DNA from: JBQCHF01 sp051953655
GTDB lineage: Bacteria; Actinomycetota; Actinomycetes; Motilibacterales; Motilibacteraceae
Assembly: GCA_051953655.1 (NCBI GenBank)
Contig: JBQCIO010000342.1
Span: forward strand, 1 to 6,237
Direction: 5' to 3'
Length of the DNA stretch: 6,237 nucleotides
Part shown: positions 1 to 5,533 of the stretch, one piece after another
How positions within the stretch are numbered: position 1 is the first letter of the stretch
Layout of the letters: each line of letters begins with the position of its first letter
Program-made: the position numbers and the translations under genes
The notes under the pieces: model-generated
Told to the model about the DNA's origin: nothing
The model's input: the letters and a program-made list of their open reading frames with translations, nothing else
The model's database searches: none

Positions 1-142
1 CGAAGCCCGACAGCATCAGCGCGATGAAGGTGAGGGCCACGACCCAGTGGACGATCCGCTCGGCGAACGTGTACCGCTGGAATCCCGCCGCCGCCCCCAC
101 TTCGCCGTTGCCCCGGCCGTTGCCCATCCTCAGGGCGCTCAT
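1..142 (-). CDS. Formate dehydrogenase gamma-type cytochrome b subunit, N-terminal part (cut by window edge)
   Basis: Only the first 47 residues are present; the gene runs off the left edge. After about 20 Gly/Ala-rich residues comes the block RYTFAERIVHWVVALTFIAL followed by MLSGF. This matches the start of the cytochrome b subunits of membrane formate dehydrogenases (FdnI/FdoI family), where an R(Y/F)T..ER..HW motif leads into the first transmembrane helix; the His of VHW is the kind of residue that ligates haem b. Such subunits pass electrons from the periplasmic or cytoplasmic Fe-S subunit to the quinone pool. The ATG at 142 follows a strong GGAGGAGGAG ribosome site a few bases upstream; an in-frame ATG at 127 is possible but lacks one. 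No alpha or beta subunit lies upstream, because the HU gene is there; they would have to be downstream, outside the window. Another diheme cytochrome b of the b561/thiosulfate-reductase type is an alternative. Confidence 0.7.
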   Translation of the reverse strand, partial: MSALRMGNGRGNGEVGAAAGFQRYTFAERIVHWVVALTFIALMLSGF

Positions 143-295
143 CGCTCCTCCTCCTCCGGCTGGGGCGACAGCTCTTCCGGACGGGTGGCCGGAGCTTCCC
201 GGCCAAGGCGCTCGGCCTCGGCCACGGCCTCGTTCTCCGGCGGGGTGTGGCGCCGGCCCCCGCCGTTCTGCGCCGTGGACCGGAGAAGGACCGGT

Positions 296-353
296 TCTTG
301 CTCTGGTCTTGCTCTGGGTCTTTCTCGGGGTCTTTCTCGGGGTCTTGCTCAGG
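296..353. repeat. Tandem 11-12 bp repeat covering the HU stop codon
   Basis: Five consecutive units read on the plus strand: TCTTGCTCTGG, TCTTGCTCTGGG, TCTTTCTCGGGG, TCTTTCTCGGGG and a final TCTTGCTCAGG. The two middle units are identical. The array starts in the HU 3' untranslated region and ends across the HU stop codon (349-351). On the coding (minus) strand it is purine-rich, built on GAAAGACCCCGA. It is far less GC-rich than its surroundings. The role is unknown; replication slippage is the simplest origin. Confidence 0.75.
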
Positions 354-945
354 CCTTCGCGGTGCGACGGCCGCGGGTCGCGGTCTTGGCCGGGGCCTTG
401 GCCGCCGACGTCGTCCGCTTGGCCGCGGTCTTGGTGGCCGCGGTCTTGCTCGCCGCCGCCTTGGCCGGAGCGGCCTTGGTGGCGGTCCGCTTGGTGGCAG
501 CGGCCTTGGCCGGAGCAGCCTTGGTCGCCGCCGCCTTGGCGGGGGCGGCCTTGCTGGCGGTGCCGCGAGCCGGGGCAGCAGCGGCGCTGGCAGCCCTACC
601 CCGCGTCGGAGCCGCCGCGGCGGCAGCCTTGGCCCGCTTGTCGAACTCACGCTGCTCCGCCTTCGCCGCCTTCGGGTCCGCCACGTCGGACTTGAGGCCC
701 GAGCCCGCGGTGAAGGTCGGGACGGTGCGCTTCTTGGTCTTGACGGTCTCGCCCGTGCGCGGGTTGCGGGCGGTGCCGGCCGCCTTCACCCGGGTGCCGA
801 ACGAGCCGAACCCGGTCAGGGTCACCTTGTCGCCGAGGGCCACCGTGCGCTGGATCGTGCCCAGCGTCGCCAGAACCGCCTTCTCCGCGACCTTGCGGTC
901 ACCGAGCTCGACGGCCACGGCCTCGATCAGTTCCTTGCGGTTCAA
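349..945 (-). CDS. hupB: HU-family nucleoid protein with long Lys/Ala-rich histone H1-like tail
   Basis: 198 residues. HU proteins are small DNA-binding dimers that bend and compact DNA. Residues 1-88 form the HU fold: an N-terminal dimerisation part beginning NRKELIEAVAVEL, then the signature GFGSFGTRVKAAGTARNP at 45-62 with the intercalating Pro of the beta arm in RNP.TG. The end of the core, VPTFTAGSGLK, departs from the usual PAF.PGK..K. Residues from about 90 to 198 are a low-complexity basic tail of KAAPAKAAATK-type repeats ending TRGRRTAKA, as in mycobacterial HupB and streptomycete HupS; ordinary HU is about 90-95 residues. I chose the TTG at 945: it gives the normal HU N-terminus and has GGAAGGAG four bases upstream. 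An in-frame ATG at 1032 would add 29 unrelated residues and overlap the likely promoter. The gene appears to have its own promoter; the stop codon lies in a tandem repeat. Confidence 0.92.
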   Translation of the reverse strand: MNRKELIEAVAVELGDRKVAEKAVLATLGTIQRTVALGDKVTLTGFGSFGTRVKAAGTARNPRTGETVKTKKRTVPTFTAGSGLKSDVADPKAAKAEQREFDKRAKAAAAAAPTRGRAASAAAAPARGTASKAAPAKAAATKAAPAKAAATKRTATKAAPAKAAASKTAATKTAAKRTTSAAKAPAKTATRGRRTAKA

Positions 946-1018
946 CCCGCTCCTTCCACAGTTCCTTGCAGTCCCGGCGGGCGCCAGGCTGCCTCGACGA
1001 TCACCACTGTGACAGGAG

Positions 1019-1046
1019 ATTGTGCCGTCCACACACTCGGGCGCAA
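1019..1046 (-). promoter_or_regulatory. Putative sigma70-type promoter of the HU gene
   Basis: On the minus strand TTGCGC (1046-1041) and CACAAT (1024-1019) are 16 bp apart, a reasonable -35/-10 pair for the housekeeping actinobacterial sigma factor. It is about 74 bases upstream of the TTG start. The segment around it (a run of T near 1060, 'attttt') is locally AT-rich. A small dyad, CTGTGACAG, lies between this promoter and the gene. This is prediction by eye only. Confidence 0.45.
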
Positions 1047-1094
1047 CGTGTCGCAGAAAAATTCACGCTGAGCCAAGGGTCCTGGGACCCGTCG

Positions 1095-1114
1095 AGGGCC
1101 GTTTTCGAGGCCCT
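1095..1114 (-). terminator. Possible terminator hairpin after the PLDc_N-like gene
   Basis: AGGGCC (1095-1100) and GGCCCT (1109-1114) are perfect inverted repeats around an 8-base loop, 35 bases past the stop of the upstream gene and before the HU promoter. There is no U-tract on the minus-strand transcript, so termination would be of the U-less actinobacterial kind. The stem is short. Confidence 0.3.
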
Positions 1115-1148
1115 GCGGGCACCCTTCACCCCCTCCGGCGGCAGGGTC

Positions 1149-1379
1149 TCAGACCCTCCTGCGCCCCCACGTGAAGTAGGCCAAGGGGGCTGCCCCGAAG
1201 GCATTGACGAGCACGATTCCCGTTGCCCACAGCGCTTTCCGTCCCCGCACCTGGGACTGAGGACGCCGCGCGAGGTCGGCCAGGGCGACCGCCTTGGCGG
1301 CGCCTTCCAGCACCGCGCCGGCCACGATCAGGACCTGGGTGGGCCGGCTGAGCTCCTGCCAGCCGCGTCGGGTCGCCAT
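1149..1379 (-). CDS. Small two-helix membrane protein, PLDc_N-like
   Basis: 76 residues with two hydrophobic helices, about residues 14-36 and 50-69, joined by a basic loop (LARRPQSQVRGRK). The second half, KALWATGIVLVNAFGAAPLA followed by YFTWGRR, has the shape of the PLDc_N domain (phospholipase D/nuclease N-terminal membrane anchor: K.LW..I......G...YF..GR). No catalytic HKD nuclease motif is present, so this is only the membrane module; free-standing copies are common in actinobacteria and their role is unknown. The ATG at 1379 is preceded by GGAAGAGAGG five bases upstream. The gene starts 50 bp after the end of the 1430-1843 gene with no clear terminator between them, so the two may share a transcript. 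The family name is recognised by pattern and is not certain; that it is a real small membrane protein is likely. Confidence 0.72.
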   Translation of the reverse strand: MATRRGWQELSRPTQVLIVAGAVLEGAAKAVALADLARRPQSQVRGRKALWATGIVLVNAFGAAPLAYFTWGRRRV

Positions 1380-1429
1380 GACCGCCTCTCTTCCCTAGGA
1401 CAGGGGCTTGTGAAGGGTGAGGGACGACG

Positions 1430-1843
1430 TCAGGGACCCGGCGATGGCTGCGGAAGCTCCTGCCGGCGGGCGATCCGGTAGGTGACGCCGTCCGATCCCG
1501 GCTCCAGCACGACCAGGTAGGGGCGCCCGAAGGCCCAGCCGCCGTCGTAGGTCCCGAAGACGTCGTTGGCTCCGGCGGCGTAACCCGCCTCGAAGGCCTC
1601 CTGCACCGCCGTCCGGGACGACGGTGGCACGGAGAGCCCCAGCTGAAGGGCCCGGCCCTGCTCGATACCGGAGGACTGACCGACGTCGAGGCCCGCGCGG
1701 TAGCCCTGCTCGAACCGCTCGCCCGCCCGTGCTCCCGGGCCGGTGGTCCGTCCGACGACGAACCCGGCCGCGACGACGGCCAGCCCCACGAGCACGGTCA
1801 GGACGGCGCGCAGCAGCTGGTTGTCCTTGGCGCGTGCCGGCAC
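1430..1843 (-). CDS. Unrecognised single-pass membrane protein with duplicated Gly/aromatic motif
   Basis: 137 residues from the chosen start; I do not recognise the family. A short basic N-terminus (MPARAKDNQ) leads into one strong transmembrane helix at about 10-30 (LLRAVLTVLVGLAVVAAGFV), after which the chain is hydrophilic and probably outside the cell. That part holds two related segments: FEQGYRAGLDVGQSSGIEQG (from residue 44) and FEAGYAAGANDVFGTYDGGW (from residue 84), both with F-E-x-G-Y-x-A-G. The end (Y109LVVLEPGSDGVTYRIARR) looks like a small beta unit. I chose GTG at 1843 because GGGAGG sits five bases upstream and translation starts just before the helix. Longer in-frame starts exist at ATG 1897 and TTG 1921, but a small hairpin at 1899-1912 falls in that extension. 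It lies between kup and the PLDc_N-like gene, probably co-transcribed with the latter. Confidence 0.7.
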   Translation of the reverse strand: MPARAKDNQLLRAVLTVLVGLAVVAAGFVVGRTTGPGARAGERFEQGYRAGLDVGQSSGIEQGRALQLGLSVPPSSRTAVQEAFEAGYAAGANDVFGTYDGGWAFGRPYLVVLEPGSDGVTYRIARRQELPQPSPGP

Positions 1844-1898
1844 GTCGCCCTCCCGTCTCGACCCGCCCTCGTCGCCGAGCGCTCTCTTCTGCAGCATG

Positions 1899-1912
1899 CG
1901 CCCCTGGGGGCG
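1899..1912 (-). terminator. Weak hairpin downstream of kup
   Basis: CGCCCC (1899-1904) and GGGGCG (1907-1912) form a compact GC hairpin about 40 bases past the kup stop, with no U-tract. Either it ends kup or it is a chance GC palindrome. If functional it argues against the longer starts of the gene that follows. Confidence 0.25.
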
Positions 1913-1951
1913 ACGGGCCAACTCTCCGTGCCCGTGGGCGGGAACGCCGGG

Positions 1952-3985
1952 TCAGAGGTCGACGACGGTCCCCATGACGACCGTCCGCTCGGCCGGCAGC
2001 CCGAACACGTCGGCGGGGTTGACCGCGTTGCGGGCCATCGCGGCGAAGAGCGCCTTGCGCCAGCGGGCCATGCCCGACCGTTCCGTGCGGTGGATGGTCC
2101 CGCGGGACAGGAAGTACGAGGTCTGGTCGGGGTCGAACGGCACCAGATCGGGGTGCAGCCGGCGCGCTGCCCTCAGTGCCGAGGGGATGTCGGGGTTGTC
2201 GGAGAAGCCGTAGCGGACGGTGAGGTGGCTGATGCCGTCGTCGTCGAAGCCGAGGTCGTCCACCTCCACCTGGCCGGGGCCGGACATGTGGGGGACGTTC
2301 TCTGCGACAGCGGACACGATGACCACGTGGTCGTGCAGCACGTGGTTGTGCTCGAGGTTGGCGCGCAGCGCGAGCGGAGCCGTCTCCTTGGTCGGGTGCG
2401 GGAACACGGCGGTGCCCGGCACCCGCGGCACCCGGCGCTCGTGCACGAGGGCCACCAGGTCGGCCAGGCTGCCCTCGATCTCGGCCCTCCGGGCAGCGAC
2501 CAGCTCTCGACCTCGCCCCCAGGTGGTCATCAGCGTCAGGATCGCGAGCGCGACGAGCAGCGGGAGCCAGCCTCCGTGCGCCACCTTCGTCACGTTGCCG
2601 CCGAGGAAGAGCAGCTCCAGGCCGCCGAAGACGAGGGCGGCCGCGGTCAGGCGTCGCGGTCCCCAGCGCCAGAGGTGCTTGGCCAGCAGCAGCAGGAGCA
2701 CGGTGTCGACGAGCAGAGCGCCGGTCACCGCGATCCCGTAGGCCGTGGCGAGCCGTTGCGAGGACCGGAAGGACAGCACCAGCACGAGGACGCCGCAGAA
2801 CAGGGCCGCGTTCACGGCCGGCAGGTAGACCTGCCCGGCGGTCTCCTCGGAGGTCTGCCGCACGGTGAGCGGCGGCAGCAGGCGAAGCTGCATCGCCTGC
2901 CGGGTGACCGAGAAGGCGCCGGAGATGACCGCCTGCGAGGCGATGACGGTCGCGGCGGTGGCCAGGAGGACCATCGGCAGGCGGGCCCACTCCGGCAGCA
3001 GCAGGAAGAACGGGTTCGACCGGGCGCCCGGGTCGGCGAGGATGAGCGCGGACTGACCGAGGTAGTTCAGGGTCAGGGCCGGCAGCACGAAGAGGAACCA
3101 GGCGCGCGCGATGGGGGTGCGCCCGAAGTGGCCCATGTCGGCGTAGAGGGCCTCCGCTCCGGTGATGCAGAGCACCACGGCGCCCAGCGCCACGAACGCG
3201 ATCACCGGCCGCTGCACGGCGAAGGCGACGGCGTAGGTGGGGGACAGCCCGCGCAGCACGGCCGGTTGGCGGACCACCTGGGCGAGTCCGGCCAGCCCCA
3301 GCACGCCGAACCAGACGACCATCACCGGGCCGAACAGCGCGCCCACCCGGCGGGTGCCGAACCGCTGCACGGCGAACAGCGCGGTGAGGATGACGACGGC
3401 GATCGGCACCACCAGGTGCGACAGTCCGGGCGCGCCCACCTCCAGACCCTCGACGGCCGAGAGGACGGAGATGGCCGGGGTGATGAGCGAGTCGCCGTAG
3501 AAGAGGCTGGCCCCGAGGATGCCCAGCAGCACCACGCGGCCCGTGGTGCCGACCCGCCGTCCGAGCACCTTGCGGATCAGCGCGATGAGGGCCATCACCC
3601 CGCCCTCGCCGTCGTTGTCCGCCCGCATGACCACGGCGACGTACTTGGCCGACACCACCGTGGTGACGGACCAGAACACCAGCGAGACGACGCCGAGGAC
3701 ATCGGCCGTGGTGGGGCGCACGAGACCGTGGTCGAGGGAGAACACGGTCTGCAGCGAGTAGAGCGGGCTGGTGCCGATGTCGCCGAACACGACGCCCAGG
3801 GCGGCGAGCACCAGCCCTGCCCCGGGGCCATGGTGGGACGCGCCTCGTGGTGCTTGTGCACGGCCGGAACCGCCGGCCGTGCGAGCTCCCGGGCGCAGAT
3901 CCGCCGCGGGAGCAGGTGCGCCGTCCACCTGCGCGGACGGCTCCTCGGGCACGACACCTTCTCCGTGGGACTGCACGGCTCCCAT
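1952..3985 (-). CDS. kup: Kup/HAK/KT-family low-affinity potassium uptake transporter
   Basis: 677 residues, close to the family's usual 620-680. Kup proteins bring K+ into the cell, probably with protons, through a 12-helix membrane domain. Family motifs appear in order: GVVFGDIGTSPLYS (64-77, the K+ site in helix 1), EGGVMALIAL, GDSLITPAISVLSAVEGL, TGAEALYADMGHFGR, LNYLGQSALIL, SQAVISGAFSVTRQA, GQVYLPAVN and YGIAVTG, then VTKVAHGGWLPLL in the last membrane helices. A complete cytoplasmic tail follows, with VRYGF, QTSYFLSR, the block MARWRKALFAAMARNA and FGLPAERTVVMGT near the end. About 55 residues ahead of helix 1 are Pro/Ala/Gly-rich and likely disordered. I chose ATG 3985 because GAGGG lies four bases upstream; the longer GTG start at 4102 lies inside the upstream terminator hairpin and has no ribosome site. 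No break or missing motif was seen. Confidence 0.96.
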   Translation of the reverse strand: MGAVQSHGEGVVPEEPSAQVDGAPAPAADLRPGARTAGGSGRAQAPRGASHHGPGAGLVLAALGVVFGDIGTSPLYSLQTVFSLDHGLVRPTTADVLGVVSLVFWSVTTVVSAKYVAVVMRADNDGEGGVMALIALIRKVLGRRVGTTGRVVLLGILGASLFYGDSLITPAISVLSAVEGLEVGAPGLSHLVVPIAVVILTALFAVQRFGTRRVGALFGPVMVVWFGVLGLAGLAQVVRQPAVLRGLSPTYAVAFAVQRPVIAFVALGAVVLCITGAEALYADMGHFGRTPIARAWFLFVLPALTLNYLGQSALILADPGARSNPFFLLLPEWARLPMVLLATAATVIASQAVISGAFSVTRQAMQLRLLPPLTVRQTSEETAGQVYLPAVNAALFCGVLVLVLSFRSSQRLATAYGIAVTGALLVDTVLLLLLAKHLWRWGPRRLTAAALVFGGLELLFLGGNVTKVAHGGWLPLLVALAILTLMTTWGRGRELVAARRAEIEGSLADLVALVHERRVPRVPGTAVFPHPTKETAPLALRANLEHNHVLHDHVVIVSAVAENVPHMSGPGQVEVDDLGFDDDGISHLTVRYGFSDNPDIPSALRAARRLHPDLVPFDPDQTSYFLSRGTIHRTERSGMARWRKALFAAMARNAVNPADVFGLPAERTVVMGTVVDL

Positions 3986-4079
3986 GCTGCCCTCGCCATC
4001 GCGGGTGACGCCTGGCGGGTCCGGCTCGTGCGGGGCCGTCGATCGGGTGCCGACGCGCCGAGGCGCCGGAGTCGAGACG

Positions 4080-4116
4080 GGCGCGCCCCGCTCGCGGGCC
4101 ACGAGCGGGGTGCGCC
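4080..4116 (-). terminator. Strong hairpin terminator of the PepSY gene
   Basis: CCCCGCTCG (4086-4094) and CGAGCGGGG (4102-4110) pair perfectly around a 7-base loop; after one mismatch (4085/4111) the stem continues with GGCGC (4080-4084) against GCGCC (4112-4116). The stem is therefore 15 positions with one mismatch, starting 25 bases past the stop codon at 4142. No U-tract follows, as is common for actinobacterial terminators. It separates the PepSY gene from kup. Confidence 0.65.
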
Positions 4117-4141
4117 GGTGCCGGCGGTCGTCGTCGACCGG

Positions 4142-4822
4142 TCAGTGGCTCTGCACCTCGACGACCGTCAGGTCCTTGTCGAAGGTCACGGTGACGTGGG
4201 AGCCGTCGGCCTTGGTCAGGTGCGCCTCGTAGGCCGCGCCGTCGGCGTCGGTCTCCACCCGGTCCACCGTCGCCCCCGGCACCTTCACCAGCGCCGCCGC
4301 CTTCACCTTCGCGGCCAGGTCGCCGGTCAGGGCGGTCTCGGGGCCGTGCGGGCCGGGCCCGCGGCCACCGGGGCCGCCCGGCCCACCGGTCCGCACCGCG
4401 ACCACGTTCACGTCCTTGTCGAAGGTCACCGTGACGTGCGAGCCGTCGGCCTTGGTCAGGTGCGCCTCGTAGGCCGCGCCGTCGGCGTCGGTCTCCACCC
4501 GGTCCACCGTCGCCCCCGGCACCTTCGCCAGCGCCGCCGCCTTCACCTTCGCGGCCAGGTCGCCGGTCAGGGCGGTCTCGGTGCCGTGCGGGCCGTGCGG
4601 GCCGCGCGGGCCGTCGCCGTCCGGGCCGCGCTGGCCGAAGGTCCCCGCTGCGCTGCCGGCGCTGCTCGTGCTCGCCGATGTGCTCGCCGACGTGCCCGCT
4701 GATGTGCCCGGCGTCGGGGTGCTGGTGGCGGCCTGCGCGCCCACGGTGCCGGCGAGGATGCCGCCGGCGATGGCACCTGCCGCGAGCAGGCCGATCTTCC
4801 GTCCGGTCGAGGACAGGTTCAT
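4142..4822 (-). CDS. Secreted protein with two near-identical PepSY-like domains
   Basis: 226 residues. A Sec signal peptide covers 1-31 (basic MNLSSTGRK, hydrophobic 10-28, likely cleavage after AQA); there is no lipobox Cys. A Ser/Thr/Ala linker (32-62) and a collagen-like stretch (GPDGDGPRGPHGPHG) lead to domain 1 (about 81-144). A GGPGGPGG spacer then leads to domain 2 (about 161-224). Each domain reads TGDLAAKVKAAAL.KVPGAT, then VDRVETDADGAAYEAHLTKA, then DGSHVTVTFDKD, which is the PepSY-like pattern of an amphipathic helix followed by beta strands with an acidic turn. PepSY domains outside the cell are thought to inhibit or modulate peptidases or bind ligands; the partner here is unknown. 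The domains are exactly 80 residues apart and almost identical, also in DNA. The ATG at 4822 has GGAG nine bases upstream. The gene is flanked by a dyad upstream and a strong terminator downstream, so it is probably transcribed alone. Confidence 0.88.
   Translation of the reverse strand: MNLSSTGRKIGLLAAGAIAGGILAGTVGAQAATSTPTPGTSAGTSASTSASTSSAGSAAGTFGQRGPDGDGPRGPHGPHGTETALTGDLAAKVKAAALAKVPGATVDRVETDADGAAYEAHLTKADGSHVTVTFDKDVNVVAVRTGGPGGPGGRGPGPHGPETALTGDLAAKVKAAALVKVPGATVDRVETDADGAAYEAHLTKADGSHVTVTFDKDLTVVEVQSH
4172..4355 (-). repeat. Internal direct repeat, copy encoding PepSY domain 2
   Basis: This 184 bp segment matches 4412-4595 at 180 positions. The offset is exactly 240 bp (80 codons), so the frame is kept. 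The four differences are at 4190 and 4199 (both silent, in Thr and Ser codons), 4287 (Val against Ala) and 4342 (Pro against Thr). Confidence 0.97.
4412..4595 (-). repeat. Internal direct repeat, copy encoding PepSY domain 1
   Basis: Partner of 4172-4355, 98% identical over 184 bp. It covers codons 76-137 of the protein. Outside the repeat the linkers differ (GPHGPHG-type before domain 1, GGPGGPGG-type before domain 2), so the boundaries are sharp on both sides. Confidence 0.97.
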
Positions 4823-4835
4823 GAGAGCTCACTCC

Positions 4836-4872
4836 GTTCGGTCGTGTCAGCCGTCCGTGCTGACACCCGAAC
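4836..4872 (-). promoter_or_regulatory. Long inverted repeat directly upstream of the PepSY ribosome site
   Basis: GTGTCAGC (4844-4851) and GCTGACAC (4859-4866) are perfect 8-base inverted repeats around CGTCCGT. After a 2-base bulge (TC, 4842-4843) the arms continue as GTTCGG (4836-4841) and CCGAAC (4867-4872), giving 14 pairs. On the minus-strand transcript the structure ends directly before the GGAG of the PepSY gene. It could be an operator for a dimeric regulator, a 5' leader hairpin affecting translation, or the terminator of the DUF664 gene, whose stop is about 70 bases upstream. No convincing -10/-35 pair was seen here. Confidence 0.55.
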
Positions 4873-4943
4873 TCTCCGCGGCGCTCCTGCCGCCGGACTG
4901 GCCTCCGCCTGGGACGCGCCTGTGAGGTGAGGACTGCGACCGG

Positions 4944-5459
4944 CTACTCCCCCACCGTGCCGTCGACCAGCTCGCGCACCACGTCGAGGTGTCCCGCGTG
5001 CCGCGCGTACTCCTGGAGCAGATGCAGGAGAACGCGTTCCAGGCTGGCCGGCGGCTCCCCGTCCCAGCGCTCGCCGGGGACTCCCACCTCCTCCAGCCCG
5101 TGCCGCCCGACGACCTCGCGGGTCCGTTCCCCCTGCTGCCGCAGGCCGTGGACGACCTGCTCGGCGGTGAGCCCGGCCGGCACGTGCCACCGGCCGTCCT
5201 TCGAGTCACCCCAGGGGTTCTCGACGTCCTGGCCCTCGAAGCCCCAGACCAGCCAGCGCCGCTCGACGTGCGCGAGGTGGTGCACCAGCTCGAGCGGGCT
5301 CCAGCCCGAGGGCAGCCGGCTGCCGGTCAGGTCCTCGTCCGCAAGACCGACCACCTTGGCCAGGACGGTCTCGCGGAAGTAGTCGAGGTAGCGCAGCAGC
5401 ACCTCGGCGCGCGAGGACGCCGGCCGGGTCGGCCCGGGGAACGAAGGCAGATCGCTCAT
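4944..5459 (-). CDS. DUF664 / DinB-like four-helix protein
   Basis: 171 residues, normal for the family. DUF664 belongs to the DinB/YfiT-like superfamily of four-helix bundles that bind a divalent metal; in actinobacteria some relatives are mycothiol-dependent transferases, while most have no known reaction. Visible family features are a first helix (VLLRYLDYFRETVLAKV), the segment WSPLELVHHLAHVERRWLVW at 53-72 carrying His60, His61 and His64, and the closing motif HLLQEYARHAGHLDVVRELV (146-165) with His154 and His157. These histidines are the likely metal ligands. A Pro/Ser-rich N-terminus precedes helix 1. No signal peptide is seen, so the protein is cytoplasmic. The ATG at 5459 has no ribosome site; instead TAGCGT lies six bases upstream, which would fit a leaderless transcript. 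Two hairpins separate it from the 2TM gene. The family call is firm, the substrate unknown. Confidence 0.88.
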   Translation of the reverse strand: MSDLPSFPGPTRPASSRAEVLLRYLDYFRETVLAKVVGLADEDLTGSRLPSGWSPLELVHHLAHVERRWLVWGFEGQDVENPWGDSKDGRWHVPAGLTAEQVVHGLRQQGERTREVVGRHGLEEVGVPGERWDGEPPASLERVLLHLLQEYARHAGHLDVVRELVDGTVGE

Positions 5460-5465
5460 GCGGGC

Positions 5466-5471
5466 ACGCTA
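5466..5471 (-). promoter_or_regulatory. Putative -10 element for leaderless transcription of the DUF664 gene
   Basis: On the minus strand TAGCGT fits the actinobacterial TANNNT -10 consensus and is followed by six bases (GCCCGC) and the ATG, so transcription would start at or next to the A of ATG. No -35 was recognised. Absence of a Shine-Dalgarno sequence supports the reading. Confidence 0.4.
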
Positions 5472-5481
5472 GAGGGCTGCA

Positions 5482-5520
5482 CGCCCGCGGGGCGGGCGCT
5501 GACGGTGTCCCCTCGTCAGC
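5482..5520 (-). terminator. Two tandem hairpins between the 2TM and DUF664 genes
   Basis: The hairpin nearest the 2TM stop codon pairs GCTGACG (5498-5504) with CGTCAGC (5514-5520) around nine bases and begins 13 bases after the stop. Next to it CGCCCGC (5482-5488) pairs with GCGGGCG (5492-5498) around GGG; the two share one base. Both stems are perfect over 7 bp. No U-tract follows. They most likely terminate the 2TM gene; the second also covers the -35 area of the DUF664 gene. Confidence 0.5.
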
Positions 5521-5533
5521 CGACAGCTCGCGC

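Noticed and set aside
139..225. 28-codon frame from GTG 225 overlapping the cytochrome b start
   Set aside because: It has a plausible GGAG and an ATGA overlap, but it is too short and compositionally biased to call without comparison; kept only as a finding.
349..1032. Longer HU start at ATG 1032
   Set aside because: It adds 29 residues unrelated to HU, overlaps the likely promoter and lacks the strong ribosome site found before TTG 945.
24..1071. Several plus-strand open frames opposite the HU gene
   Set aside because: The Pro/Arg/Leu repeats are the antisense of the Lys/Ala tail of HU.
3986..4141. c-di-AMP (ydaO-type) riboswitch upstream of kup
   Set aside because: Actinobacterial K+ genes can have one, but this stretch of about 155 bases contains the PepSY terminator and none of the conserved ydaO core blocks that I could recognise.
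1928..4702. Long plus-strand open frame (924 codons) opposite kup and the PepSY gene
   Set aside because: Its composition (His/Gly/Arg/Gln-rich) is that of the antisense of GC-rich codons; no motif and no ribosome site.
1395..4832. Very long minus-strand open frame (1145 codons)
   Set aside because: It is almost all Arg/Gly/Pro/Ala and overlaps kup, the PepSY gene and the 1430-1843 gene in another frame. It is a GC-rich shadow with no family motif.
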